Shown here: positions 20,529 to 29,911 of the stretch, piece after piece
Position numbering within the stretch: the first letter of the stretch is position 1
Layout: each line of letters starts with the position of its first letter
Source of the DNA: Diplonema papillatum
Taxonomy: Eukaryota > Euglenozoa > Diplonemea > Diplonemida > Diplonemidae
NCBI GenBank assembly: GCA_030068145.1
Contig: JAPJBO010000276.1
Span: 186,001-250,000, forward strand
Length of the DNA stretch: 64,000 nucleotides
Direction: 5' to 3'
The notes under the pieces: model-generated
Databases searched by the model: none
Told to the model about the DNA's origin: nothing
Seen by the model: the letters and a program-made list of their open reading frames with translations, nothing else
Made by a program: the position numbers and the translations under genes

Positions 20529-22304
20529 GGAGCCCCCGTGCTTCCGTTTTCCCCTGCGTTCCCCAAATTCCGCCGCCCTCCGAAGTACGCGCCAAACGCT
20601 GCGTACGACCCGTCCCATCTAGAGGACGGCCCAGACTTTTCTCTCCCCTACAGCCAAGCGCTCTGCGTTGAGGCGGCGGGCGGAAAGATTTCGCCCCCGG
20701 CGGTAAAGGCGAGAGGTGAGCTGGCGCAAATTTCGACGGCTCGACTGGACCTGGACGCACTAGTTAGGCTCGACTCCGAAGGCGTTCTTGCGGGTGTTCT
20801 CGACGTGTTACGCTCGGCGGATTCATTCCGTGAGGCCATGCGCGACGGGGCGCTCCGCGAGCTGGAAAACCCGCGTTACGCTAGGGGTTTGTCTCGGTTC
20901 ATGCTGCGACACTTGCCGAAGCTAGAGACCTACGGGGTCGTGCGAGCGAGCACCGACGCTCGTGTTGTTCTGCCAGCCTTTACGGTAGAGAAGAAGTCCG
21001 GCGGGCTCCGCCTTGTGGCCGATGGCCGCAAGCTGAATTCGTTGATGCAGAAACCACCCGCGATGATGCTCCCGGGCATCGATACCGTGGTGGACAGGTT
21101 CCTGGCATCGAGGTTCGTGGCACAGGCGGACGCCGTGAGCTGGTTTTACCAGTTCCCCCTGGACGATTCTGTCTCTCCGTACTTCGGTATGAACCTCGCA
21201 GGCCCCAGGGGTCGCTTTACAAAGGTGCAACTGTCGGTGATGTGCATGGGATGGAGCTGGGCCCCGTGTATAGCCCAGAGGTCTGCTCGGGTGCTTCTCC
21301 CGGAGTCGGAGGGGCTGTGTTGGGTAGACAACTTTTTTGTGGTCGGTGCAACACACGACGAGGTCGAGGAGCGCTACCGGAGCTTCCTTGACCGTTGCCG
21401 CCTCGTGGGCGCGGACATCAACACCCGGGACGCCATGTACGGCCGCCCCCTCAGCCGTTTTGAAGCTCTCGGTCTGGAGTTCGACCTCGAGGCCGCGACC
21501 CCGCGCTACCGGTCGGCTCCGTCGTGGGTGCGGAAGTTTTTAGAGAGCAGTGCCCTCGGCCTGGTCCTTGCCGGGAGAGCGACACCTCGGCAGGTCTTTA
21601 CTGTTTTTGGAGGGGTCGTCTGGTTCATTTTTTCCACCAGGCGGCGCTTGTGCTTCCTGAGGTCAGCGATGGCTTTCTTGCGGAGAGCTGCGTCGCTTCT
21701 TGGCGAGGGCGTAGTTTCGTGGGACGACGAGGTCGACATTCCCCCCTCCGCTCTGCACGACCTGCGGTCGGTGCTCACCGACCTGGCGTCGAATCATTGG
21801 GTCAGTCGGGTCGAAATGGATCGGCAGGCATTGCTCGCGTGGTCCGACGCATCCGACGGCGAGTGGGCGGTCGTTCTGGAGACGTGTCCGGAGTTGGCGT
21901 TTCAGGGGATGTTTACGGACTCATCGGTCCACATCTATCTGAAGGAACTGCTGGCCGCTGCACAGGCAGTCTGGTTCGCGTCGTTGGAGGTGCCCCGTTC
22001 TCTCCTGTCCGCGCAGGTGGACAACCAGGCCGCCGTTTTCGCCCTGCAAAAGGGCCATAGCAAGAACTTCTGGGCGAATGAAATCTTGTGCTTGGTCTAC
22101 GGGATCGCGGACCAGGCGGGAATCATCCTTGACCCCTCCTGGGTGCCAACGGACGAGCAGCGTGCGGATGAGTACACGCGCGGGTCGCGCGCCATGGGAG
22201 GCCCATGGTTTGTGCCGCTTTGCGGACCTATCGGGCTGTGCGTTCAACGAAAAACAATTCCCTCCCCTCATCATTTTCCGGTTTCAACCGTGGTTAGCCA
22301 GTGA
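20529..22304 (+). CDS. Reverse transcriptase-RNase H of the retroelement
   Basis: RT fingers and palm run from LETYGVVRAS through GGLRLVADGRKLNS, motif A QADAVSWFYQF, motif B MCMGWSWAP and motif C CWVDNFF (about 21321-21338). Most relatives have xVDD at motif C; Asn here replaces the second Asp. RNase H follows: LLAWSDASDGEW, KELLAAAQ, SAQVDNQAAVFALQKG and ADEYTRG supply its acidic residues. The frame overlaps the end of the recombinase (stop 20526) and has no early ATG, so it may be translated by frameshift or re-initiation, or be defunct. The last ~20 codons (after GGPWFVPLCGPIG) run into unrelated repeat DNA. Confidence 0.8.
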   Translation, partial: GAPVLPFSPAFPKFRRPPKYAPNAAYDPSHLEDGPDFSLPYSQALCVEAAGGKISPPAVKARGELAQISTARLDLDALVRLDSEGVLAGVLDVLRSADSFREAMRDGALRELENPRYARGLSRFMLRHLPKLETYGVVRASTDARVVLPAFTVEKKSGGLRLVADGRKLNSLMQKPPAMMLPGIDTVVDRFLASRFVAQADAVSWFYQFPLDDSVSPYFGMNLAGPRGRFTKVQLSVMCMGWSWAPCIAQRSARVLLPESEGLCWVDNFFVVGATHDEVEERYRSFLDRCRLVGADINTRDAMYGRPLSRFEALGLEFDLEAATPRYRSAPSWVRKFLESSALGLVLAGRATPRQVFTVFGGVVWFIFSTRRRLCFLRSAMAFLRRAASLLGEGVVSWDDEVDIPPSALHDLRSVLTDLASNHWVSRVEMDRQALLAWSDASDGEWAVVLETCPELAFQGMFTDSSVHIYLKELLAAAQAVWFASLEVPRSLLSAQVDNQAAVFALQKGHSKNFWANEILCLVYGIADQAGIILDPSWVPTDEQRADEYTRGSRAMGGPWFVPLCGPIGLCVQRKTIPSPHHFPVSTVVSQ

Positions 22305-22314
22305 CGCGTCTTAT

Positions 22315-22515
22315 TTTTACCAAACATGCAATGTTGGAGGAAATAAGAACGCGTCACAGGCCTTCCACGGCGTTTCCTTGCGCCCACCAAGAAACAAACG
22401 TCCAGGGCAAAGCGTTCAACGAAGCGTTCTTCGACGAAGACTTGATGCTAGCATCAAACATGCATGCGAGGCAGTGTTCTGCCTAAACATTAAACTAAGT
22501 TCCCCCCCCCAGGGT
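22315..22515 (+). repeat. R4 copy and GAGGCAGTGTTCTGCC repeat
   Basis: GTGACGCGTCTTATTT and AAATAAGAACGCGTCAC form a hairpin around CCAAACATGCAATGTTGG (R4-like). It is followed by GATGCTAGCATCAAACATGC, GAGGCAGTGTTCTGCC and AACATTAAACTAAG plus a C run. That last trio recurs at 27605-27660, 42445-42505, 42755-42810 and 57345-57375, usually next to poly-C. Confidence 0.6.
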
Positions 22516-22551
22516 GCTTATTAAGGGCTGTTACATGTTACGGATCGCGGT

Positions 22552-24262
22552 CAGGGGGTGCGGGTGGTGGTGGGGGGGGGGCCCCCCCCCTCCTGCATGG
22601 CTGGCAGGTCACCCGGTGTCAAGCGACCGACTCCCCAACTGCCGCTGGCCAGGTCAGGCTGGCACGACAAAGGAGTTACGGAGGGCGGCAGCTTGGGCAA
22701 TGCCGACTTTGCGGAGGCATTCAACGGAAGGAGTGTCTCACAGAAGTTCCGTGCGGCAGATAAGAGCCGACCGATTGCGGGGTATTGATATACCCAAGAA
22801 GTACAACACCACTTCACACGTCTCGGAAATGGTGGGCATCTGGGCTTCCATCGCACAAGTGCGCATCGCCAAGGAACTAAGTGTATCGAGCTCCTTTGTG
22901 CTGATCTTGGACGGAACGACACTGAAGCACGCAATGCAGATGGAGGTGTATGTAGTTATCCTACGCTACTTCGTCTCATCTTTGTGCGCAGTTAAAGAAA
23001 CTGCCTTGGGACTCGTGGGGTTCGAGGCTTCCGACGATACAGATGGCAACACCATCTTCTTGAAGTCTCGTGCGATGCTTGCAGATTTCGGCGTTGCGGC
23101 ACAGCAGATAACGGCAACCTGCAGTGATTCGGGATCGAATCTAGCGGGGCACATCACAGGGGTATACGGTTTGTTGAAGAAAGATTTCAACCCTCAGTGT
23201 GCCCGTGTTCCGGACTTTTCGCACCGACTGGAGACCGAACTTGAGCGAGCCTTCGATTCATCCGTTGTTGAAGAAATCACGGAAGCAATTCTTACGATGG
23301 AGGCGAACTTGCGAACGTCCGGAAAGCTTTATCGCCGACTCAGGCGTTTCGCTAAGCTGCAAGGCTTTGCTGCGGGTCCCAAACCATCCCTCCATTGCTC
23401 TATTCGGTGGTTGCCAAAAACCTTTCGTCTGTGGGAGAAGGCCGCTGCATTGTGGCCACTCTGGAAGATGTTTCTGGAACAGCGCTCGCGGGACTGGCAC
23501 TCCGCGGATGCCAAGAAGGGTAAGGATAACCTCGCAGCGAAGCGAAAGGAGCTGCTTGGCGTTTTTGGGAAGGAGCGCAGGGCTCAGCAGTTCCAGCAGT
23601 GGTACCCTGTACTAAGGATGTTGCGCAATATCTCGCTGGCCTCGCAGCATCAAGAGCCCACCGTTCTGCATTTGCAGTTTCGGTTGAGCCGAGCTCGTAT
23701 GGCCATCGAAGGGATGACCGATGGCAACGAAAACAAACGTCGCTTGGCGAAGGTCGCGAAGGCGCTCGAAGCCGTCGAGGAAAAGATAAAGAAGGATGAC
23801 CACGCCGTCGCTCTCTCTCTCATTCTTGACGTACAAAAAATGCAGGTGCTCTCCGGAGCCGACTTGAAGGCGTACGGTAACGAAGAGTACGCCTATTTGG
23901 CTGCTTTCGTCGGGAGGTTTGAAGCGAGCTCCGTACAGAAGGACTGGCAAGACATAAAAATTCTTGCCGTTCAGTTCAAGGACTTGGGGTGGAACGCCTG
24001 GACCGGAGTATTCGCAACCCTAAAAGAACAAGGCAGCCAGAGAGCCATTGACGTGTTGGCGCTGCGTCCACTGCGACAGATCGTCGTCCGTTGAATGCCT
24101 CCGCAAAGTCGGCATTGCCCAAGCTGCCGCCCTCCGTAACTCCTTCGTGCCAGCCTGACCTGGCCAGCGGCAGTTGCGGAGTCGGTCGCTTGACACCGGG
24201 TGACCTGCCAGCCATGCAGGAGGGGGGGGGGGGGTCCCCCCCCCCCCACCACCACCCGCACT
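22552..24262 (+). mobile_element. hAT-type DNA transposon with ~200-bp TIRs
   Basis: Arms at ~22552-22740 and ~24085-24262 are inverted copies (GTGCGGGTGGTGGTGGGG at the tips, then CATGGCTGGCAGGTCACCCG, GGCCAGGTCAGGCTGGCACG). The left tip begins CAGGG, typical of hAT TIRs; the right tip seems shortened. TGTTACATGTTACGG stands directly outside both ends (22529-22543 and 24263-24277). At 15 bp this is longer than the usual 8-bp hAT duplication, so it may be a target duplication plus local sequence. One transposase gene occupies the interior. Confidence 0.75.
22700..24094 (+). CDS. hAT family transposase (ZNF862/DUF4371-like)
   Basis: 464 residues from the ATG at 22700; the frame is open further left, through the TIR. 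RNase H-like core features: FVLILDGTTLKH (first Asp), VVILRYF, then TCSDSGSNLAGHITGVYGLL (second Asp with the DGAS-like turn), FSHRLETELERAF (the H-L pattern) and SIRWLPKTFRLWE (the S-RW-S motif). This resembles hAT transposases of the ZNF862/GTF2IRD2 type. An N-terminal BED finger and a clear C-terminal dimerisation segment are absent. The last codons read into the right TIR. The uninterrupted frame suggests recent activity. Confidence 0.7.
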   Translation: MPTLRRHSTEGVSHRSSVRQIRADRLRGIDIPKKYNTTSHVSEMVGIWASIAQVRIAKELSVSSSFVLILDGTTLKHAMQMEVYVVILRYFVSSLCAVKETALGLVGFEASDDTDGNTIFLKSRAMLADFGVAAQQITATCSDSGSNLAGHITGVYGLLKKDFNPQCARVPDFSHRLETELERAFDSSVVEEITEAILTMEANLRTSGKLYRRLRRFAKLQGFAAGPKPSLHCSIRWLPKTFRLWEKAAALWPLWKMFLEQRSRDWHSADAKKGKDNLAAKRKELLGVFGKERRAQQFQQWYPVLRMLRNISLASQHQEPTVLHLQFRLSRARMAIEGMTDGNENKRRLAKVAKALEAVEEKIKKDDHAVALSLILDVQKMQVLSGADLKAYGNEEYAYLAAFVGRFEASSVQKDWQDIKILAVQFKDLGWNAWTGVFATLKEQGSQRAIDVLALRPLRQIVVR

Positions 24263-24297
24263 TGTTACATGTTACGGGTTAGGCCAAATCTTAATAA

Positions 24298-24530
24298 AAA
24301 CCCCCCCCCCCCCCCCCCCCCGTGCATAAGATGGATGAATAATTCGGGTTTTGACGGTATCCATCTTAATCAAGGGGGGTATCCATCTTCAACACGGGGG
24401 CACTGTATAATGTAGTCGCCTTACACTGGGGTACCTCACCCCGTGTTTAAGATGGATTGGCATTCTCGCCCGTTATCCATCTTAATCAAGGGGGTTTGGC
24501 TATCCATCTTATGCACGGGGGGTAGGTATC
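24298..24530. mobile_element. MITE with GTGCATAAGATGGAT termini, copy 1
   Basis: Begins with a long C run and CGTGCATAAGATGGATGAAT, ends GGCTATCCATCTTATGCACG followed by GGGGGGTA. Internal ATCCATCTTAATCAAGGGGG units occur in both orientations. The second copy at 46687-46918 aligns throughout. TA next to both ends of copy 2 fits a mariner-like MITE. Confidence 0.8.
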
Positions 24531-24607
24531 TTACAAAAAGGTCGAAAGACACCCAATCTGCACGCCCAAACGGGAATCGTTGGAAGCACGAAATAAACCT
24601 GTCGCAG

Positions 24608-25297
24608 GCACGTGTCGTTGAACAGCTTCGCGCTGTGGTACGCCGCCATGGGGTACAAGCAGAGCACCGGCTCCCTGTACTACTGCCTGAACCTGGACGC
24701 CGGGAGCAAGCTGGTCGTGGTCCACCACACGGCGATCACTGTGAAGGACTCGTTTCTGTTCGACTTCGAAACCGAGACGCGGAAGACGCTGATAGACAGC
24801 GATCCGGCGAAGTGGATGCTCGACGCAATCCGTCGAGTGGAACGAGAGCCGCCGGCGTCGATAGGCGACGAAGGCGTCGAAGTGTTGGCCCAGGCGGTCT
24901 CACTGTGCCCTGCTGGAGTCCAGCACCTGTCCTTCGAAGGCAATTCGCTGACGGACGAGTGCATTCCCCACCTAGTGGGAGTGCTCGTCCGCAACATCAA
25001 CATCCGCAGCATCAGCGTGGAGATGAACAAGGACGTAAGCCACTTCAGCAAGCGGTCTCTCTCGTGCCTCATCCGGTGCAACACGCTCGAGTGCAATCTA
25101 GACCATGAAGACTTGGACTTCACCAGCGTCCTCGAGTACACGCTGCAGAGGCGAGAAGAGCTGTTCCCGGCCGACGACTATCGGATTCTGCTCGTTAAAA
25201 ACGCCCTTGGCGTCCTTTACCACAAAGCCGCCCGCATCGAAGACGCGGAACGACGCTTCAAAGAAGCCTGGAGCTTGGCCGAGGTGCGCAGGACGAG
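24608..25297 (+). CDS. Large WWE-PDZ-TPR gene, exon 4 (LRR-like, first TPR)
   Basis: Residues 1043-1273. It enters after CTGTCGCAG at 24607 with one base that completes an Arg codon with exon 3's terminal AG, and leaves at ACGAG before GTATGTT in phase 2. Residues ~1128-1183 look like two leucine-rich repeats (DEGVEVLAQAVSLCPAGVQH, LSFEGNSLTDECIPHLVGVL). Near the end, LLVKNALGVLYHKAARIEDA and ERRFKEAWSLAE form a TPR. The link to exon 3 spans an 11-kb intron and rests on phase and order only; exons 4-9 could be an independent gene whose 5' exons were not recognised. Confidence 0.65.
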
Positions 25298-25412
25298 GTA
25301 TGTTTTCGTTTGATTTGCCATCGCTCCAACGCTGGGCACCCCTCGTAGTGCACAGAGCCCTCTTTTTTTGCGATAACCAGTAACCACCTTGGTGAGCATA
25401 CTTGTTACAGCT

Positions 25413-25868
25413 AACATCGACGACGCGTTCCAAGCCCGGGAGGTGAAGCTTTCTGTCCTCGCCAATCCCCAAGCTCCCCTAAACGTATCAGCTTTAAAAG
25501 AACCCGTCTGACAAAGGTCACCCGGAAGGTGACTCTAAAATTCAGGATTCTCAAGCAAGTTTCAACTCTCAAAAAAGGTATCCGTCGATGGAAGCGGCGC
25601 TGAAGCTGGCGACGATCTTGTACAACCTGGGCACGCTGCACCTGAGCAACGGGAACCTGAAGAGCGGGCGGGACGTGTTCATGCGGTCGTTCGAGGCCCT
25701 GATCACGTGCACCGGGCCGAAGCACCCGTCGGTGTGGTTGTCCCTGGGGAAGATCGCCGACTTGGGGACCCGCGGCAGATGTTCGGGTGCATGTTCAAGA
25801 GTGGGCCCTGCACGACCAGGCGCTGCACGACATCGACGACGCGTTCCAAGCCCGGGAGGTGAAGCTTT
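25413..25868 (+). pseudogene. Two relics of exon 5 in intron 4
   Basis: 25413-25577 repeats the last part of exon 5 (ATCGACGACGCGTTCCAAGC, GTGAAGCTTTCTGTCCTCGC) and runs into the pre-exon motif. 25578-25868 starts as exon 5 (TATCCGTCGATGGAAGCGGC), keeps ~180 nt, skips ~200 nt to CCCGCGGCAGATGTTCGGGT, skips again to GTGGGCCCTGCACGACCAG and then ends as the first relic did. Both have lost the full TPR frame and lie directly upstream of intact exon 5. Confidence 0.85.
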
Positions 25869-25930
25869 CTGTCCTCGCCAATCCCCAAGCTCCCCTAAAA
25901 CGTATCAGCTTTAAAAGAACCCGTCTGACA

Positions 25931-25994
25931 AAGGTCGCCCGGAGGGTGACTCTAAAATTCAGGATTCTCAAGCAAGTTTCAACTCTCAAAAAAG
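25931..25994 (+). other. Pre-exon repeat motif ending at the exon 5 acceptor
   Basis: GGTCGCCCGGAGGGTGACTC, AAATTCAGGATTCTCAAGC and TTTCAACTCTCAAAAAAG; the final AG is the acceptor. An equivalent copy at 25513-25577 ends at the relic's acceptor. Related sequences precede exons 7 and 8, transporter 1 exon 3, the CEP164-like exon 1 and transporter 2 exon 1. Confidence 0.75.
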
Positions 25995-26610
25995 GTATCC
26001 GTCGATGGAAGCGGCGCTGACGCTGGCGACGATCTTGTACAACCTGGGCACGCTGCACCTGAGCAACGGGAACCTGAAGAGCGGGCGGGACGTGTTCATG
26101 CGGTCGTTCGAGGCCCTGATCACGTGCACCGGGCCGAAGCACCCGTCGGTGTGGTTGTCCCTGGGGAAGATCGCCGACTTCCACGCGGAGCAGCGGGACT
26201 TCAGCAAGGCGCTCTTCTGGTACGACTTCCTCAGCGACGAGCTGATCGCGTCGCAGGGGCCGCGGTGCCCGCTGGTGGCCGAGGCGAAGACGCGGGCGGC
26301 GGACGTGCACTTGAAGAACGGGAACACGCGCCTCGGCCTGTACAACTTGCTGCAGGCCTTGCACGTCCTCCGCTCCCAGATCCGGGGGGACCCGCGGCAG
26401 ATGTTCGGGTGCATGTTCAAAATAGGGCAGGCCGTCGCCCTCGCATCGCCGCAGAAGGAGTGGGCCCTGCATGACCAGGCGCTGCACAACATCGACGACG
26501 CGTTCCAAGCCCGCGAGGTGAAGCTCTCCGTCCTCGCTGCGTCGGTCGCGCACGTCGCGTCGTACTACCTCGAAAAAGCAGACTCCCTCCCGCCCGAGTC
26601 GGGAGCTGAG
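25995..26610 (+). CDS. Large WWE-PDZ-TPR gene, exon 5 (TPRs)
   Basis: Residues 1273-1478. The acceptor is CTCAAAAAAG at 25994, joining exon 4 to give VRRTRYPSMEAALTLATILY. The donor is GAGCTGAG before GTATGCG, in phase 0. Helical repeats read as TPRs: TILYNLGTLHLSNGNLKSGR, then WLSLGKIADFHAEQRDFSKA, then EAKTRAADVHLKNGNTRLGL and MFGCMFKIGQAVALASPQKE. The spacing and the HPSVWLSLGKIA style recall kinesin light chain/NPHP3-type TPR arrays, which bind protein partners. Confidence 0.75.
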
Positions 26611-26654
26611 GTATGCGCGAACGGCGGCCACTCCCCTTTTTTTTGTTTTAGCCA

Positions 26655-27035
26655 TGCAATGTGTGAGGAAACTGAACCGCCCAAGTAGGACCTTCTGATC
26701 ATGATCATTTGCCAAATTTTCCACCTGAAACCACGTCCAGGATTTGGGCTCAGGGTAGTGCGGTCAACGAAAACTCTAGTTTCCCTTTTCTACTTTCTCC
26801 TACTCTCGCGGTGTACGGTTTTTGTATAAGCACCTGCTTTGTAGGAAATACTTGAGGAGGCTGCCAGCTGCGAAAGATCAAAGGAGGTAAATGTGCTGTA
26901 GCCCACACGAAACACAGGTGAATCTGGGTTCAGTGGCGGGCGTAAGCGTTCAACAAAAAGGACCCACTTTGTAGTTGTATTGTTTCTTCCCCTCTAGCCT
27001 CCTTCGAAGTAAGCACAAGGCAGCCCCTCGAGTGT
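26655..27035 (+). repeat. Repeat R6 followed by SINE-A copy 5 (intron 5)
   Basis: R6 (26655-26825): CATGCAATGTGTGAGGAAAC, CCTTCTGATCATGATC and CTACTTTCTCCTACTCTCGC. It also occurs at 43748-43915 and 62934-63103. Here and at 63.1 kb R6 is joined directly to SINE-A at the same point, suggesting a composite mobile unit. SINE-A follows at 26826-27035. Confidence 0.7.
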
Positions 27036-27044
27036 TTTCCCAAG

Positions 27045-27726
27045 CATGAAATGTTGAATTGGGAAGCTCGTCGCCGCAGACCGTGGCGTTTTCACTTGAA
27101 TCCAGCTTTACGTAAAAAAGGCAACAACTCTCTCTTCCCTTCACCATCATTAGTTTTGTATCAGCCGCGGTTGTGCGAGTGACGAGCTCTTATTTTAGAG
27201 TGCAACTTCGATTTTTCGAGGCATTGCGAGCGGGTTCCAAATACCCTCGAACGAAAATGTACGTCCAGAAAGTGCGAGTATAGACATAGAAAACACGGCT
27301 GCAAAGACCACCCAACACAAGCGAACTAACACCGGCCATACCCACACCTACGGAAAGAACCCCCCGAGGCCGAGTGACGGCCCGCCGCCGTCCCCTCTTC
27401 CCCACGTGCGCAACAAAGATACTACCCGGACAGCGAAAGGACGAAGAATATCTTTTGCGTGTTGCAACATGTACCTCCCTGCAGCACCAAGTCTGTGGCA
27501 GTGATTCGTCTATACATTAAACTAAGATTTCCCCCCACAGAGGGTCGGTCTGTCAACGGTTCGTATCCCATTTACGGAGTCTGATACTCCCTTTCGTCTT
27601 CATATTCTTACAACACCTTCGAAGAAGCCATGATACTAGCACCCATCATGCATGAAAGGCGGTGTTCTGTCCGAACACGACACAACGTGCTGAACGCATA
27701 GTCCAAACAAAGTCCCACCAATGCAG
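27045..27726 (+). other. Rest of intron 5
   Basis: An R4 copy (27045-27195), ~300 bp without recognised content, then CTATACATTAAACTAAGATT next to a C run and a diverged GAGGCAGTGTTCTGCC repeat (27605-27660) leading to the exon 6 acceptor CCAATGCAG. Confidence 0.5.
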
Positions 27727-27946
27727 GCTTATTATGAACGGGCGGCGCGTCTGTTCGAGGTTGCCGTGGGCCATTACGAGCACTTACTGTCTGAGAAGCA
27801 CCCAGACTTTATTGAGCTGCTGTTGAAGTGGGTGGCCGCTCTCGTGTCGAGGAATCGAAAGGAGAAGAGGGACGAAGACTTGGCTTTCGTGAAGCGGATG
27901 CAGTTGCTGACGGAGAGGACGTTCGGCAGCTCTCACCCTTTCTCTG
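27727..27946 (+). CDS. Large WWE-PDZ-TPR gene, exon 6 (TPR)
   Basis: Residues 1479-1552, entered in phase 0 after AATGCAG at 27726 and left in phase 1 at TTCTCTG before GTTTGC. AYYERAARLFEVAVGHYEHL, LSEKHPDFIELLLKWVAALV and LLTERTFGSSHPFS follow the kinesin-light-chain type of TPR (YxxAxxLFxxAVxxxExxLxxxHP). The GTTTGC donor is less typical than the GTATGC used elsewhere in this gene. Confidence 0.6.
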
Positions 27947-27963
27947 GTTTGCTTCTAATTTGT

Positions 27964-28352
27964 AGAACACCTGCTCTGTAGGAAATGCTAGGAGACTGCC
28001 AGTTGCGAAATATCAAAGGAGGTAAACGTACACGAAAACACGGGTAAATCTGGGTTTAGTGGCGGGCGTATGCGTTCAACAAAAAAAGACCCACTTTGTA
28101 GTTGTATTGTTTCTCGCCGTCAGCCTCCGCCGGGGCTGAGGCTGAGGGCGAGAAGGGGCCGAAGAGGGGCGCCGCGGGGGCCGCCCGGGGCCTGCTGGCC
28201 GCGACGCTGTTCGACTATGGGCGGATCTGCCTGCGGCAGCGGAGCTTCCGGCGCTTGCTGCAGTGCCTGCGGCTGCGGCAGGCCGTCCACGGCTGCGAGC
28301 ACACGTTTGTGTGCGTCGTGCTCCTCGCCCTGACCGAGCTGCATTCGACTTG
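27964..28352 (+). pseudogene. SINE-A copy 6 fused to a relic of exon 7
   Basis: A SINE-A copy (27964-28112) runs into a copy of the centre of exon 7 (28127-28349: AAGGGGCCGAAGAGGGGCGC, GCGGATCTGCCTGCGGCAGC, GTGCGTCGTGCTCCTCGCCC) with internal deletions. The relic then joins at TTCGACTTGAATTGC to the start of a tandem unit. No open TPR frame remains. Confidence 0.8.
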
Positions 28353-28889
28353 AATTGCAGGCAGGTGGACGCGGCGGGTACTCATACTGAAAGTGTACAC
28401 CAAAGAAACAACCCAGCCCTTACTTGCTCGAAGAGAACCCAAGCCCTTACTTGCTATAAGAGAACCTTTGCTCAAAAAGAAACCCCGTTTAATAGCCCTT
28501 ACTTTTTTTTGCTCTGAGAGATACCCATTGAACAAAGGTCCCTAAACCCCCGGAATCTCAAGCGAAAAACCTTACACCTCTAAACAGCGAACGCTATCCG
28601 CTGGATGGGCCGGCACCACTTGAATTGCGGGCAGGTGGACGCGGCGGGTACTCATACTGAAAGTGTACACCAAAGAAACAACCCAGCCCTTACTTGCTCG
28701 AAGAGAACCCAAGCCCTTCCTTGCTATAAGAGAACCTTTGCTCAAAAAGAAACCCCGTTTAACAGCCCTTACTTTTTTTTGCTCTGAGAGATACCCATTG
28801 AACAAAGGTCCCTAAACCCCCGGAATCTCAAGCGAAAAACCTTACACCTCTAAACAGCGAACGCTATCCGCTGGATGGGCCGGCACCAC
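28350..28889 (+). repeat. Two 270-bp tandem units spanning the exon 7 boundary
   Basis: Units start at 28350, 28620 and 28890 (TTGAATTGC-GGCAGGTGG). Each complete unit includes ~35 nt of exon 7, intronic AGCCCTTACTTGCTCGAAGA/ACCCAGCCCTTACTTGC sequence, a GGTCCC-TAAA-CCCCCGGAATCTCAAGCG version of the pre-exon motif and an AACAG acceptor with the first exon 7 codons. Only the last acceptor, at 28857, leads into the full exon. Both units therefore carry complete decoy acceptors. Confidence 0.85.
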
Positions 28890-29749
28890 TTGAATTGCGG
28901 GCAGGTGGACGCGGCGGCGAAGCACATGCAGCTCGCTCTGAAGCTGTTCGGCGCCGAGGCCGCCGGGGCTGAGGCTGACGGCGGCGAGGGCGAGAAGGGG
29001 CCGAAGAGGGGCGCCGCGGGGGCCGCCCGGGGCCTGCTGGCCGCGACGCTGTTCGACTACGGGAGGATCTGCCTGCGGCAGCGGAGCTTCCGGGCGGGCG
29101 AAACGGCGCTGCTGCAGTGCCTGCGGCTGCGGCAGGCCGTCCACGGCCGCGAGCACACGTTCGTGTGCGTCGTGCTCCTCGCCCTGACTGAGCTGTATTC
29201 GACCATGGGCCGGTACATGGAGGCAGAGGATTTCGCGAAGCGCTACATCACGCTGTTTTTCTCGAGCTTCCCCGAATCGAAGCACCACGTGCAGCACGGG
29301 CTCCGCACCCTTTCAGTCATCGAAAAGCACCAGGGCAAGGACAGCGAAGCGGAGGTCATGCTCGCCATCAAAGACGAAATCCGTACCCTCGACCTCAAAA
29401 CCCTCCACGGGCCCATGCTGCCTGCCATCACCCGCTCGCTGCGCTCCCAGCTGAAGGCCGTCGGCGCCCTCTACGGCATGAAGGAAGTCTCGTGGGACGC
29501 CCGAATGCAGTACATACGCACCAAAGCACTCCGGTCGTACCCGCTGCAGCTCATCAAGGCCCTCCCGCCGTACAACCCGCTGCGGAGGGACGTCGGGGTG
29601 CCGCTGTCGTCCATCGAGCAGGCCCTCATCTTGCAGAAAATGACCGGCCTCGACAGGCTGGTCCGCCACGCCCGCATTACGGACCCCGGCAAGCCCTGGA
29701 CTGGCATCCTGGGCCTCGAAAGAGCGGTCATGACGGTTCCGGAGGCAAG
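28858..29749 (+). CDS. Large WWE-PDZ-TPR gene, exon 7 (TPRs and C-terminal region)
   Basis: Residues 1552-1849. It enters after TCTAAACAG with two bases completing an Ala codon (phase 1) and leaves at GAGGCAAG before GTAAGCA in phase 2. TPR-like helices: MGRHHLNCGQVDAAAKHMQL, TLFDYGRICLRQRSFRAGET, VVLLALTELYSTMGRYMEAE and GLRTLSVIEKHQGKDSEAEV. The part after ~residue 1745 (TRSLRSQLKAVGALYGMKEV) is not repeat-like and is unassigned. A Gly/Ala-rich insert (GAEAAGAEADGGEGEKGPKR) lies within the first TPR. Confidence 0.75.
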
Positions 29750-29911
29750 GTAAGCAATTTTCGACGTTACGTTCTTGAAGTCTCCGGGGCCGCCATTGTC
29801 GTAAAGAGTTTCCTTAAAGTATCGTATACTAGTGTGCGTATTCGTATCCGCGGTCGTGGAAATACTCGACGTTGCTGCTTCGACTCCGAATGGAAGGGAG
29901 GAAATATAGAG

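Larger units (their letters stand above)
18841..22240 (+). mobile_element. YR-RT retroelement (DIRS/VIPER-like)
   Basis: Contains, in order, an upstream ORF, a tyrosine recombinase and a reverse transcriptase-RNase H. YR-encoding retrotransposons form the DIRS order. DIRS1 places RT before YR, while VIPER of trypanosomes places YR before RT, as here. Homology ends near 22240, where a TGCGTTCAACGAAAA block shared with other repeats begins. Terminal repeats could not be delimited. The element lies in intron 3 of the large gene in the same orientation. Confidence 0.75.
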
